Below are positions 48,431 to 56,655 of a stretch of DNA of 64,000 nucleotides, in pieces. A program made the position numbers and the translations under genes. The DNA comes from Thiomargarita sp. (lineage in GTDB: Bacteria > Pseudomonadota > Gammaproteobacteria > Beggiatoales > Beggiatoaceae), in assembly GCA_020718845.1 (NCBI GenBank), contig DYRG01000008.1, positions 20,155 through 84,154 on the forward strand, read 5' to 3'. The notes below the pieces were generated by a model that had not been told where the DNA came from, did not search any database, and worked only from the letters and a program-made list of their open reading frames with translations. How positions within the stretch are numbered: position 1 is the stretch's first letter; each line of letters opens with the position of its first letter.

Positions 48431-50278
48431 ATGAAACGTTGTGCTTTAGCGGTTAGCATTGCCTTATCACTGGGTTTAAATGCGAATGCCGCCACTTTAG
48501 AGCTAGAAAACAGAGCAACTTGGGATACCATCATTACAGGTGCAACTGATTACGCACGCTTTGGAAATGCAATGGTCGCGGGGGATTTCAACGCCGATGG
48601 AAAACCTGATTTGGCAGTGGCTTCTCGTGAAGAAGATTCAGCCAGAGGAATTTTAAATGTTGGGGCGGTTTCTCTGTTCTTTGGAGGAACAACCTTTCAA
48701 ACCCTTAAAAGCCTGTCCACTGATTCAGCAGCTCATGCTTTAAGCAACGCTAATGCAACTATCTTTGGTTCTGAAGAGAATGAATATGTTGGCGATGTAT
48801 TAGCGGTTGGGGATTTTGACGGTGATAAAAAAGATGATTTGATTATCGCCGCTCAAAAGAATGGAAATTATGAAACCAATAAAATCTACATTTTCTATGG
48901 TGGAAGTGATTTCAAAGCTAACATGACCACTAATAATGCACAAACCGTTTTAAAACCTACAAAATTGCACGTTTCTGGTATTGCAACGGGTGATTTGAAC
49001 GGTGATGGTGTTGATGATATTGCGATTGCCGATGACTATAACAACAAAGTCTATGTTGTATATGGAAGTACAACCCGTAAAGCAGGAACAATTGATTTAA
49101 ATACAACTTCTGATTCAATCATTAGTCGTAAGAGCATCGATGCTGCAACGATTGCAAGTGTGGCGATTGGTGATTTAAATGGCGATGGTAAGAAAGAATT
49201 AGCCATTGGAGTTCCAAAAGAAAATTTTTCTAGCAGTTTAACCGAAACTGGAAAAATCTTTCTCCGTAAAGGAACGGGAAGTGCATTACCTAAAACCATT
49301 GATTTAGATTCTGAAATGGGTACGACTATTTCTGGCGGTTATAAAAGAGAATATCTCGGCAATAGTTTGTATGATGGTAAGTACATGAATAGCATGATAT
49401 TTAGCGATGTCAACGGTGACGGAATTGCTGATTTTATTATGGGTTCATCCATTGCAGATCAAGAAAGCATGACGAGCAGCAGTGGCACTGGAAAAGTCCA
49501 AGTTTATTTTGGAAGAACTAACTTACCCACAACCATTGATTTGTTTGATCAATTTGATTTGAAAATGACCGTATATGACATCGATAAAAGCTATTTAGGT
49601 GCAAGTGTAAAAGCGGCTGATTTGAACGGTGACGGCATTAACGATATTATTATGAGCGCACCCAATGCTGGAATTAGTGCGCATACTAGTGGTTGGGTTT
49701 ATGTGGTGTATGGGAAGAAAAATGTTTCTCAAACCACCATTGAATTAAACAAATCTGCGGATTTGATTATTAAAGCACCCGACCCCGTACATAATTTAGC
49801 GGGCGCGAGTTATGGACAAACTTTAGCAATTGGAGATTTTGATAGCGATGGCAAACCTGATTTAGTAGGTGGTGCAGCTTCTGGTTCTTATGCAGGAGGC
49901 GTTGCAAAAGGTTATGCGTTAATGATTTCAAATCCAGTTGCAAGAGCATCCACTCCAACCACTGTTTATTCAGGAACTTTAGAATCAATTGGTGGTCGTT
50001 TAGTGGTAACAATTCCTTCTGCAAAAGTGGTTAATTACATTGCACCTTTAACGGTAAGTTTTAAACTCTTTGTTGATTTGCCAAATGTGACACTTGATCC
50101 TTCAAGTTTAGTCATGACAGGGGTTGCAGAAAGTAGTAATCCAGCCATTGTAGATTTGGGAAAAACGCCTTATGAATTGCGGATTCCATTGCTCAAATTT
50201 GGCGATGTAAGTTATTTAGTCAATCTAACGAGTTCAGATTTAAGTTCCTTTAATGTAACTGTGGCTGATCCTCGTTAA
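48431..50278 (+). CDS. Exported FG-GAP/integrin-alpha-type beta-propeller protein
   Basis: 615 residues. Signal peptide (about 1-21, ending LNANA). At least seven FG-GAP repeats with calcium-loop D-x-D/N-x-D-G motifs (GDFNADGKPDLAVA, GDFDGDKKDDLIIA, GDLNGDGVDDIAIA, GDLNGDGKKELAIG, SDVNGDGIADFIMG, ADLNGDGINDIIMS, GDFDSDGKPDLVGG), then a beta-rich C-terminal domain (about 525-615). Probably a secreted or surface calcium-binding propeller. GGAGA lies 6 bases before the ATG at 48431; an upstream frame extension is not supported. Confidence 0.88.
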   Translation: MKRCALAVSIALSLGLNANAATLELENRATWDTIITGATDYARFGNAMVAGDFNADGKPDLAVASREEDSARGILNVGAVSLFFGGTTFQTLKSLSTDSAAHALSNANATIFGSEENEYVGDVLAVGDFDGDKKDDLIIAAQKNGNYETNKIYIFYGGSDFKANMTTNNAQTVLKPTKLHVSGIATGDLNGDGVDDIAIADDYNNKVYVVYGSTTRKAGTIDLNTTSDSIISRKSIDAATIASVAIGDLNGDGKKELAIGVPKENFSSSLTETGKIFLRKGTGSALPKTIDLDSEMGTTISGGYKREYLGNSLYDGKYMNSMIFSDVNGDGIADFIMGSSIADQESMTSSSGTGKVQVYFGRTNLPTTIDLFDQFDLKMTVYDIDKSYLGASVKAADLNGDGINDIIMSAPNAGISAHTSGWVYVVYGKKNVSQTTIELNKSADLIIKAPDPVHNLAGASYGQTLAIGDFDSDGKPDLVGGAASGSYAGGVAKGYALMISNPVARASTPTTVYSGTLESIGGRLVVTIPSAKVVNYIAPLTVSFKLFVDLPNVTLDPSSLVMTGVAESSNPAIVDLGKTPYELRIPLLKFGDVSYLVNLTSSDLSSFNVTVADPR

Positions 50279-50295
50279 TCTTGTTTAATTTTAAT

Positions 50296-50328
50296 TCCCC
50301 GTTTTTCTTATAAAGCGGGGATTTTTTA
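50296..50328 (+). terminator. Intrinsic terminator after the FG-GAP gene
   Basis: TCCCCG...CGGGGA stem with a short AT loop, followed by TTTTTT, 17 bases after the stop codon and just before the 5'-nucleotidase gene. Confidence 0.85.
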
Positions 50329-50344
50329 TTGAGGAAAATAGTTT

Positions 50345-52072
50345 ATGTTTAAAATCATTGTTTTAATTTTAGCTTTTTTATCATTTAGTTATGTTTCTGC
50401 GGACTTTCAATTAAATATTTTACATATTAATGATCATCATGCGCATTTGAAATCTGAACCTTACACATTTCAAATCAATAATGAAAGCATTAAAGCAAAT
50501 GTCGGTGGATTTCCTTTAGTGGCAAAGTTTCTCAAAACCTTTCGTGAGCAAAATCCCGATAAAAACATTTTAACGCTTCATGCGGGTGACGCATTTCAAG
50601 GAACACCTTTTTATTCGTTTTATAAAGGTCAAGCCGATGTTGCATTAATGAATTTATTAGAACTCGATGCGTTCACCTTAGGAAATCATGAATTTGATAA
50701 TGGGAACAAACCATTGGCTGAATTTATAGAAAAAGCAACTTTTCCTATCTTATCGGCAAATATCGATAATTCAGAGAGCATTTTATTAAAAGATAAATGG
50801 TTTTCTCATGTCATTTATGAAATCGAAAATCATCAAGTTGCAATCATTGGAATTACTACCCGAAAAGCCTTTCAAAGTTCTTTTCCCGATCCCGATTTAA
50901 CTTTTTATAATGAAATTAAAACAACCCAACATTTAGTCGATGAACTAAAAAAAGAAGGAATTGAACATATTATTTTGCTTTCTCATTTGGGATATGAATT
51001 AGATCAACAAATTGCTAAACAATTGAATAATATAGATATTATTGTTGGCGGAGATTCACATAGTTTATTGGGTGATTTTACGAATGTCGGTTTGAAAAGT
51101 GAAGGAAATTATCCCACCAAAATTCAAGCACCCAATGGAAAAACCGTGTGTATTGTTCAAGCATGGCAATATAGTGCGGTGGTAGGAAATTTGGAAATTA
51201 ACTTTGATGATCAAGGAGATATAAAAAATTGTGACGGACAAGCCTTTTTATTATTAGAATCCAATCAATTCCAACACAAAAATATTAAAGGAGAATTTGA
51301 GAAAATTCCTGAAGAAAAAGCTAAAAATTTACAAACTTATTTGAGCAATTTTTCAAATATTTTTATGAATGAAGGTGATCAGCAAATGCTTGATAATTTA
51401 GTAATTTTTGAAAAGCCCCTTGATCAATTAAAACAACAGAAAATTGGTTATGCAAAAGGTCAGTTTCTTCATGAACGAATTCCTTCTGAGAAATCTCCTG
51501 AGGGTAGTCATGTTGCTCTGTTAGTCGCGGAAGCATTTTATGAGCAACTTTCAAAAACGGGTTTGAATCCAGATTTCAGTATTCAGAATGTCGGCGGCAT
51601 TCGAGAAACTCTTCCCGAAGGTGATATTACTGTTAATACAATTTACACGTTGTTACCTTTTACAAATACTTTATTTTTGATTTCAATAAAAGGAGAACAA
51701 GTTAAGCAAGTATTAGAAGATTCGATTAGTTTTTGGCTTGATAAAGGGATAGGAAAAGGATCGTTTCCTTACACGTCTCATTTGCGTTTCACGGTTGATA
51801 AAAATAAACCAACAAATCAACGTATTTCTAATTTAGAAATTTTAGATAAATTTGGAGAATGGCAATCCTTTGATAATAAAAAAGATTATAAGGTCGTGGT
51901 AAATTCGTATATGGCGGGAGGAAAAGATGGTTATGATATTTTAGGAACATTACCTATCTCAGTAAAACAAGATACTTTCTTTGAATATTCTCAAGTTTTC
52001 ATTGATTATATTAAAGAAAAGTCTCTCATCGAACCAAAGAAAAATGAAATAAAATATCTTAACTTTTATTAA
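50345..52072 (+). CDS. Periplasmic 5'-nucleotidase/UshA-family metallophosphoesterase
   Basis: 575 residues. Signal peptide (about 1-19). Metallophosphatase domain with ILHINDHHAHL (D-x-H), HAGDAFQG, LGNHEFDNG and VGGDSH motifs, then the C-terminal 5'-nucleotidase domain (about 350-560: VGGIRETLPEGDIT, TLLPFTNTLFLI, YMAGGKDGYD). Hydrolyses nucleotides or related phosphoesters for phosphate and nucleoside scavenging. Substrate range cannot be read from sequence. Confidence 0.92.
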   Translation: MFKIIVLILAFLSFSYVSADFQLNILHINDHHAHLKSEPYTFQINNESIKANVGGFPLVAKFLKTFREQNPDKNILTLHAGDAFQGTPFYSFYKGQADVALMNLLELDAFTLGNHEFDNGNKPLAEFIEKATFPILSANIDNSESILLKDKWFSHVIYEIENHQVAIIGITTRKAFQSSFPDPDLTFYNEIKTTQHLVDELKKEGIEHIILLSHLGYELDQQIAKQLNNIDIIVGGDSHSLLGDFTNVGLKSEGNYPTKIQAPNGKTVCIVQAWQYSAVVGNLEINFDDQGDIKNCDGQAFLLLESNQFQHKNIKGEFEKIPEEKAKNLQTYLSNFSNIFMNEGDQQMLDNLVIFEKPLDQLKQQKIGYAKGQFLHERIPSEKSPEGSHVALLVAEAFYEQLSKTGLNPDFSIQNVGGIRETLPEGDITVNTIYTLLPFTNTLFLISIKGEQVKQVLEDSISFWLDKGIGKGSFPYTSHLRFTVDKNKPTNQRISNLEILDKFGEWQSFDNKKDYKVVVNSYMAGGKDGYDILGTLPISVKQDTFFEYSQVFIDYIKEKSLIEPKKNEIKYLNFY

Positions 52073-52158
52073 ACTATCTTTGTGTAAAAAATATTTAAAA
52101 GTACAGATAAAAAATAAGTTGAAATGTAGATTTGAGATAGATAACTTATTGATTTGAA

Positions 52159-52234
52159 TGGTGGGCTGTGTGGGAATCGAACCCGCAACCAATGGATTAA
52201 GAGTCCACTGCTCTACCGATTGAGCTAACAGCCC
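52159..52234 (-). tRNA. tRNA-Lys (anticodon CTT)
   Basis: Cloverleaf on the minus strand, 76 bases: acceptor GGGCTGT/ACAGCCC, D-arm GCTC...GAGC, anticodon stem GTGGA/TCCAT with loop CTCTTAA (anticodon CTT), T-arm GCGGG TTCGATT CCCAC, discriminator A, and an encoded CCA end. Confidence 0.97.
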
Positions 52235-52259
52235 GTGTGATGGGATTGGGCATTATAAG

Positions 52260-52829
52260 TCAAGACAGCAACGCTCGCAACAAATCCCACTCAAAAGCCT
52301 TACCTGGGTCGGTTTTGCGGTCGGGGGCGATGTCGACGTGACCCACAATTCGATCCACCGAAATTCCCCAAAGTCGTTGAAAACATTGTAAAATTCCCGC
52401 TAATTGTCGATACTGTTCTTTGGTGTAAGGAATATCATCGCAACCTTCTAATTCGATGCCGACCGAAAAATCGTTACAGTTTGATTTTCCTTGAAATTGT
52501 GACTTTCCAGCGTGCCAAGCGCGTTTGTCGAAAGGAACGTATTGAATAACTTGTCCATCGCGCCGAATTAATAAATGTGCAGAAACTTCAACGCCTTGCA
52601 AATCGGAAAATTCTGGAAGATCGGTATTTAAAGTGCTTAAAAACAATTGGTTAATCGCATTTCCACCAAAATGTCGAGGCGGCAAACTAATCCCATGAAT
52701 CACAATTAAATCGATTTTCGCTTCTTTTGGACGTGAATTAAAAAAAGGTGATAGGCGAAAATCGACGTTTTTAAGCACATGATTTTGTTCGTAAAAAATT
52801 GGGAGCGGTAAATAATCTAAAATAACCAT
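52260..52829 (-). CDS. ampD: 1,6-anhydro-N-acetylmuramyl-L-alanine amidase AmpD
   Basis: 189 residues. Cytoplasmic zinc amidase for cell-wall recycling. Seen: LIVIHGISLPP (first zinc His), VSAHLLIRRDGQVIQYVPFDKRAWHAG, NDFSVGIELEG, and HVDIAPDRKTDPG with the remaining ligands. The ATG at 52829 has AAGG at a suitable distance; a TTG two codons earlier is less likely. No ampE neighbour. Confidence 0.95.
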   Translation of the reverse strand: MVILDYLPLPIFYEQNHVLKNVDFRLSPFFNSRPKEAKIDLIVIHGISLPPRHFGGNAINQLFLSTLNTDLPEFSDLQGVEVSAHLLIRRDGQVIQYVPFDKRAWHAGKSQFQGKSNCNDFSVGIELEGCDDIPYTKEQYRQLAGILQCFQRLWGISVDRIVGHVDIAPDRKTDPGKAFEWDLLRALLS

Positions 52830-52889
52830 TGCCAAGCCTTAAAAGTTTTATAAAATAATCAAACTGTCGCGTGAGGTTAAGCATCAAAG

Positions 52890-53711
52890 ATGAAGCTATT
52901 TATGAATATATTGTTTAAAAATCTGTTTTTAATGATTTTTTTGTCTAGTTATGCTTTCGCAAACACCGAAATTCATCGTTATCGTGACGCGAATGGCAAT
53001 TTGCATTTGACCAATCGTCCCGTTCAACCTTTACCAAAAAGCAAAAAATCTAAGAAAAATCAAGAAGCTAACTTGTCAAATAGCAACTTGCGGCTGGCGG
53101 GGTTGGGCAATGATGTCAAAATCTATAAATTCACTGATGCCAATGGGGTTGTGCATCTCTCTGATCGTCCTACTGATTCTCACTCGCAGCTCATTTATGC
53201 GGGTAAAAACCCTCTTCCAATGCAGGTAATTCCTTTTAGCGGCTCATCAAACGGAAAGGCTAAAAACCCTTCAAATACAAGCACTTATTCAACACCATTC
53301 ACGCCAAGTAACCAAAAAGCTCAACAATACGCCGCGTTGATCGATGAAGCCGCCCAAAAAGCAAAAGTCGATCCCGCGCTCGTTCATGCGGTCGTGAAAG
53401 CCGAATCCGCTTACAATCCCGACGCGGTTTCCCCTAAAGGTGCTGTGGGTTTAATGCAACTCATGGACGGCACAGCGCGGCGTTATGGAGTCACGGATCG
53501 TTATGATCCGACTGAAAATTTATCCGCTGGCACACGTTATTTAAGGGATTTATTGGATATGTTCAACGACACCAAATTAGCGGTCGCGGCGTACAATGCG
53601 GGCGAAAATGCCGTCATTCGTCACGGCAATCAAATCCCCCCGTACAGAGAAACTAAAGGCTATGTTACTCGAGTACTTTCTTTATACGATTCTTTTCGTG
53701 GTGTTCAATAA
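52890..53711 (+). CDS. Lytic transglycosylase with two DUF4124 domains
   Basis: 273 residues. Signal peptide (about 1-24); two DUF4124 units (about 26-45 HRYRDANGNLHLTNRP and 77-95 IYKFTDANGVVHLSDRP); SLT goose-lysozyme domain (about 145-270) with catalytic E172 (VKAESAYNP), GAVGLMQLM and AAYNAGENAV. Cleaves peptidoglycan glycan strands in the periplasm. The gene ends inside the converging sulfotransferase gene (7-base tail overlap). A second ATG four codons in is an alternative start. Confidence 0.93.
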   Translation: MKLFMNILFKNLFLMIFLSSYAFANTEIHRYRDANGNLHLTNRPVQPLPKSKKSKKNQEANLSNSNLRLAGLGNDVKIYKFTDANGVVHLSDRPTDSHSQLIYAGKNPLPMQVIPFSGSSNGKAKNPSNTSTYSTPFTPSNQKAQQYAALIDEAAQKAKVDPALVHAVVKAESAYNPDAVSPKGAVGLMQLMDGTARRYGVTDRYDPTENLSAGTRYLRDLLDMFNDTKLAVAAYNAGENAVIRHGNQIPPYRETKGYVTRVLSLYDSFRGVQ

Positions 53712-55969
53712 CTTTCTACCGAATAACCAAAGGCTTCTAATGCGGGTTGAAATGCCTCATTACACAGCCTTTGTAATGCTGGATTCAAATCTTTTTTCCA
53801 ACGTCCCAATGACGCATCGACCGTCGAACTTGTAATATGATCAGTCATTTCTGCATTTCTCAACGAGGCTTTTTCTAAAATCATTTGTAAAGTTGCCTCA
53901 TCGTGATCTAAATTCAAATACTCAAAAATCCCTTTTAAAATCGGCAAAGGTTTCTCAATTAAATCTTCATAACGCACTAAATAGGCTTTATGTTTTCGAG
54001 TTTCCCAACAATCCCAAATAAAATTAATGCGTTCTTTGGTAATTTTAACGTATTCTTCTTCAGTTTGAGCGTGTTGAAAATCCAATCCAAAACAAATCTT
54101 TAAATCGCGCTTTTTCATAAACGATAATATCGAACAAAACATATCTCTAAAATCGCGTACTAAAATGATTTCTTTACATTGCGGATATAATTCCCAAATC
54201 AATCTCGATAAATATTCAGTATCTCGACTTGGATTAATGAGTTTCTCCGCAAAGTAAATTGGATTTTCCAATCCTTCTCCAATGCGTTTCTGAAAATTCA
54301 AGATTTGCTCAATATATTTGTCAATTTGCTCTTGACAAAAATACGCTAATTCCTCAATTTGTTGTTTTCTAAAATAACGTTTTAAAGACTCTTCTTTTAC
54401 ATGATACATTCGATGGCGATTTAATTTAAATAAATCATTCACATCTAAATCTGGATAAGGAATTTGATCGGGTTGAAATTCAAATGAATTATGAATTAAA
54501 ACATTATGAACATAATGCTCAAGAACAGGTAATTCATAAGGATAGTTTTTATAAGTTGCAATACTTAGATGCTGCGCTAATAAGTGCATTAGCCATGTTG
54601 TTCCAGAACGTCCTAATGAATTGATAAATAAAGGTTTTAATGTTGGTTGATATAATGTATGAAGAGGAAAACGTTGAATATTGAAATGCGTTAAATTAAC
54701 TTGAGATTCATCTGCTAATCGAGCAACTAAACTTATGGTTGTTTGCATGGGTAGCATTAATAAATTAATTAATACAGAAAAACCACTTAAATTCGAATTT
54801 TCAACTGCTTGAAATGATTGAGTAACATCTGAACGTTGATATTGTATAGGAATGATTTTCAAAATATGATGATTGCTGTCAACTATTTCAATTTGAGAAA
54901 CTGGAATATCTTTTCCTAAAATCCAACCGCTGATTTCTAAATCATAAAATTCATGCTCTAAAAATGATTCTTGAAAGATTGGAAAATCAATATGAAAACC
55001 GTGTAGTTTTGAACTTAGTTGTTCGGGTGTTTGAGAAATTTTAAAAGGAATTTTTTGATAATAGTTTTGTATTTTGATAATTGCTAAAAGATGTTCAGTA
55101 TTATCTTCTAAGAATGCACTGATTTCTAAATAACAAATAGGTGTAGTTTCTTCGAGATTAACGTTAAGAAAAAAACCAGCACATTGAGCATTTTCTATAT
55201 CAGGAAATAATTGCGCAACGTCCTCACGAATTAAATTAGGAATTGTTGTAGCGAGAATGGTTTGAGGTTGATAGGTATCCTCGGTTTTAACCACAAGACG
55301 AGAAATCGGTATGTTTTTTTCTAAAATCCAACCATGAATTTCTAAATGGTTCTCAAAAATAATATCTTGTAAATTAGGTAAATCAATATGAAAACCATGA
55401 AAATTTTCTAAGCAACTTTGCTGTTCAATAGAAATAATTCTGCCTGTTTTTTGTTGGTAATATTGTAATAAAAATTTATCAGCCGTTTTTTTATCATATT
55501 CTAATACAATTTTACCTAATTCATGGTTTTGACCATTTTCTAGTTTTGCAGAAACAATAAGAGTTGTTAAAATAGGTAATAATTGAAGATTTATTTTAAT
55601 GGAAAAGCCAGATTGTTCAGCATTTTCTATTTGAACAAAAATATTTGCAATGTCTTCGCAAATCAAATTGGGTGAAGTCATTTCTAAAATAGCATTTTCT
55701 TCTAAACTAATAATAATACTTTTTACTGGGCTTATTTTTCCTAAAACCCATCCAGAGATTTCTAACTCACGATTAATAATACGAGGAAAATCGATATTAA
55801 AACCGCAAAATGTTTCTAAATTTTGAGTTTGATCAACAGAAATAATTTTCCACATAGAATCATAGATATGACTAATTTCTAATGACCAGTCGTGAGAGGA
55901 AATTTTAAAATCAATATATTGGTTAGGGGATTGCATTTGTGTACTCGTTTTTTGTAAAAAATGAAACAT
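53705..55969 (-). CDS. Sulfotransferase with three N-terminal repeats
   Basis: 754 residues. Three related repeats (about 55-150, 191-300, 323-430) each carry GF-x-ID-x-P, LEI-x-GW-x-L-x-K-x-x-P and DV-x-x-F-x-x-EN-x-x-x-SGF patterns, then a PAPS sulfotransferase domain (about 445-754) with the 5'-phosphosulfate loop LGRSGTTWL (about 452-460) and 3' motif VRDFRDMFCSILSF. Probably sulfates a glycan or surface molecule. The repeats resemble a domain seen ahead of glycosyltransferases, likely carbohydrate-related (inference). Start uncertain: no clear ribosome site at 55969; ATG 55936 is an alternative. Confidence 0.85.
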   Translation of the reverse strand: MFHFLQKTSTQMQSPNQYIDFKISSHDWSLEISHIYDSMWKIISVDQTQNLETFCGFNIDFPRIINRELEISGWVLGKISPVKSIIISLEENAILEMTSPNLICEDIANIFVQIENAEQSGFSIKINLQLLPILTTLIVSAKLENGQNHELGKIVLEYDKKTADKFLLQYYQQKTGRIISIEQQSCLENFHGFHIDLPNLQDIIFENHLEIHGWILEKNIPISRLVVKTEDTYQPQTILATTIPNLIREDVAQLFPDIENAQCAGFFLNVNLEETTPICYLEISAFLEDNTEHLLAIIKIQNYYQKIPFKISQTPEQLSSKLHGFHIDFPIFQESFLEHEFYDLEISGWILGKDIPVSQIEIVDSNHHILKIIPIQYQRSDVTQSFQAVENSNLSGFSVLINLLMLPMQTTISLVARLADESQVNLTHFNIQRFPLHTLYQPTLKPLFINSLGRSGTTWLMHLLAQHLSIATYKNYPYELPVLEHYVHNVLIHNSFEFQPDQIPYPDLDVNDLFKLNRHRMYHVKEESLKRYFRKQQIEELAYFCQEQIDKYIEQILNFQKRIGEGLENPIYFAEKLINPSRDTEYLSRLIWELYPQCKEIILVRDFRDMFCSILSFMKKRDLKICFGLDFQHAQTEEEYVKITKERINFIWDCWETRKHKAYLVRYEDLIEKPLPILKGIFEYLNLDHDEATLQMILEKASLRNAEMTDHITSSTVDASLGRWKKDLNPALQRLCNEAFQPALEAFGYSVESY

Positions 55970-56091
55970 TTTAGCATTTAGTATGATTAAAATCTAATGG
56001 TTCACCCAAATATTTGGTCGATCAATTTAGTATTTTCAGTTAAAATTAAACTATTTCAGACTAACATTTATTTCTTTAAGGAGAATTTCAA

Positions 56092-56592
56092 ATGGCGATC
56101 ATTACTTTACAAGGCAATCCCATTCAAACAAATGGAGAATTACCAACAGTTGGCAGTCAAGCACCTAATTTTTCTTTAGTTACCAATGACTTGAGAGATG
56201 TAAATTTGGATAATTTTGCGGGCAAAAAGAAATTGCTCAATATTGTGCCAAGTTTAGATACGCCAGTTTGTGCAACTTCGACCCGTAAATTTAATGAAAT
56301 GGCGGGCAAAAAAGATAATTGTGTGGTGTTAGTTATTTCTGCGGATTTACCTTTTGCAGCGGGACGTTTTTGCTCAACTGAAGGCTTAGAAAACGTCGTT
56401 ACTTTATCAATGATGCGTTCAAAGAACTTTGCAAAGGATTATGGCGTTTTAATTGAGAACGGTGCTTTGGCTGGCATTACAGCGCGTGCATTAGTTGTTT
56501 TAGATGAACAAAACAAAGTGCTTTTCTCTCAACTCGTGCCTGAAATTGCGCAAGAACCTGATTATGAAGGTGCTTTGACTGCTTTAAATTAA
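56092..56592 (+). CDS. tpx: Thiol peroxidase Tpx
   Basis: 166 residues. Atypical 2-Cys peroxiredoxin: peroxidatic C60 ([12 protein letters not shown]) and resolving C94 (GRFCSTEG), with PSLDTP. Reduces alkyl hydroperoxides and H2O2 with thioredoxin. An AAGGAG site precedes the ATG at a good distance. Confidence 0.97.
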   Translation: MAIITLQGNPIQTNGELPTVGSQAPNFSLVTNDLRDVNLDNFAGKKKLLNIVPSLDTPVCATSTRKFNEMAGKKDNCVVLVISADLPFAAGRFCSTEGLENVVTLSMMRSKNFAKDYGVLIENGALAGITARALVVLDEQNKVLFSQLVPEIAQEPDYEGALTALN

Positions 56593-56603
56593 TGTGTAAT
56601 TCG

Positions 56604-56617
56604 GCGCAGAAATGCGC
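56604..56617 (+). terminator. Small GC hairpin after tpx
   Basis: GCGCA-GAAA-TGCGC tetraloop hairpin 11 bases past the stop, followed only by a short T-rich stretch; attenuator or terminator uncertain. Confidence 0.4.
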
Positions 56618-56655
56618 TGAGTTTCTTAACAATTTTTAAAACTGAGCTTTTTATT

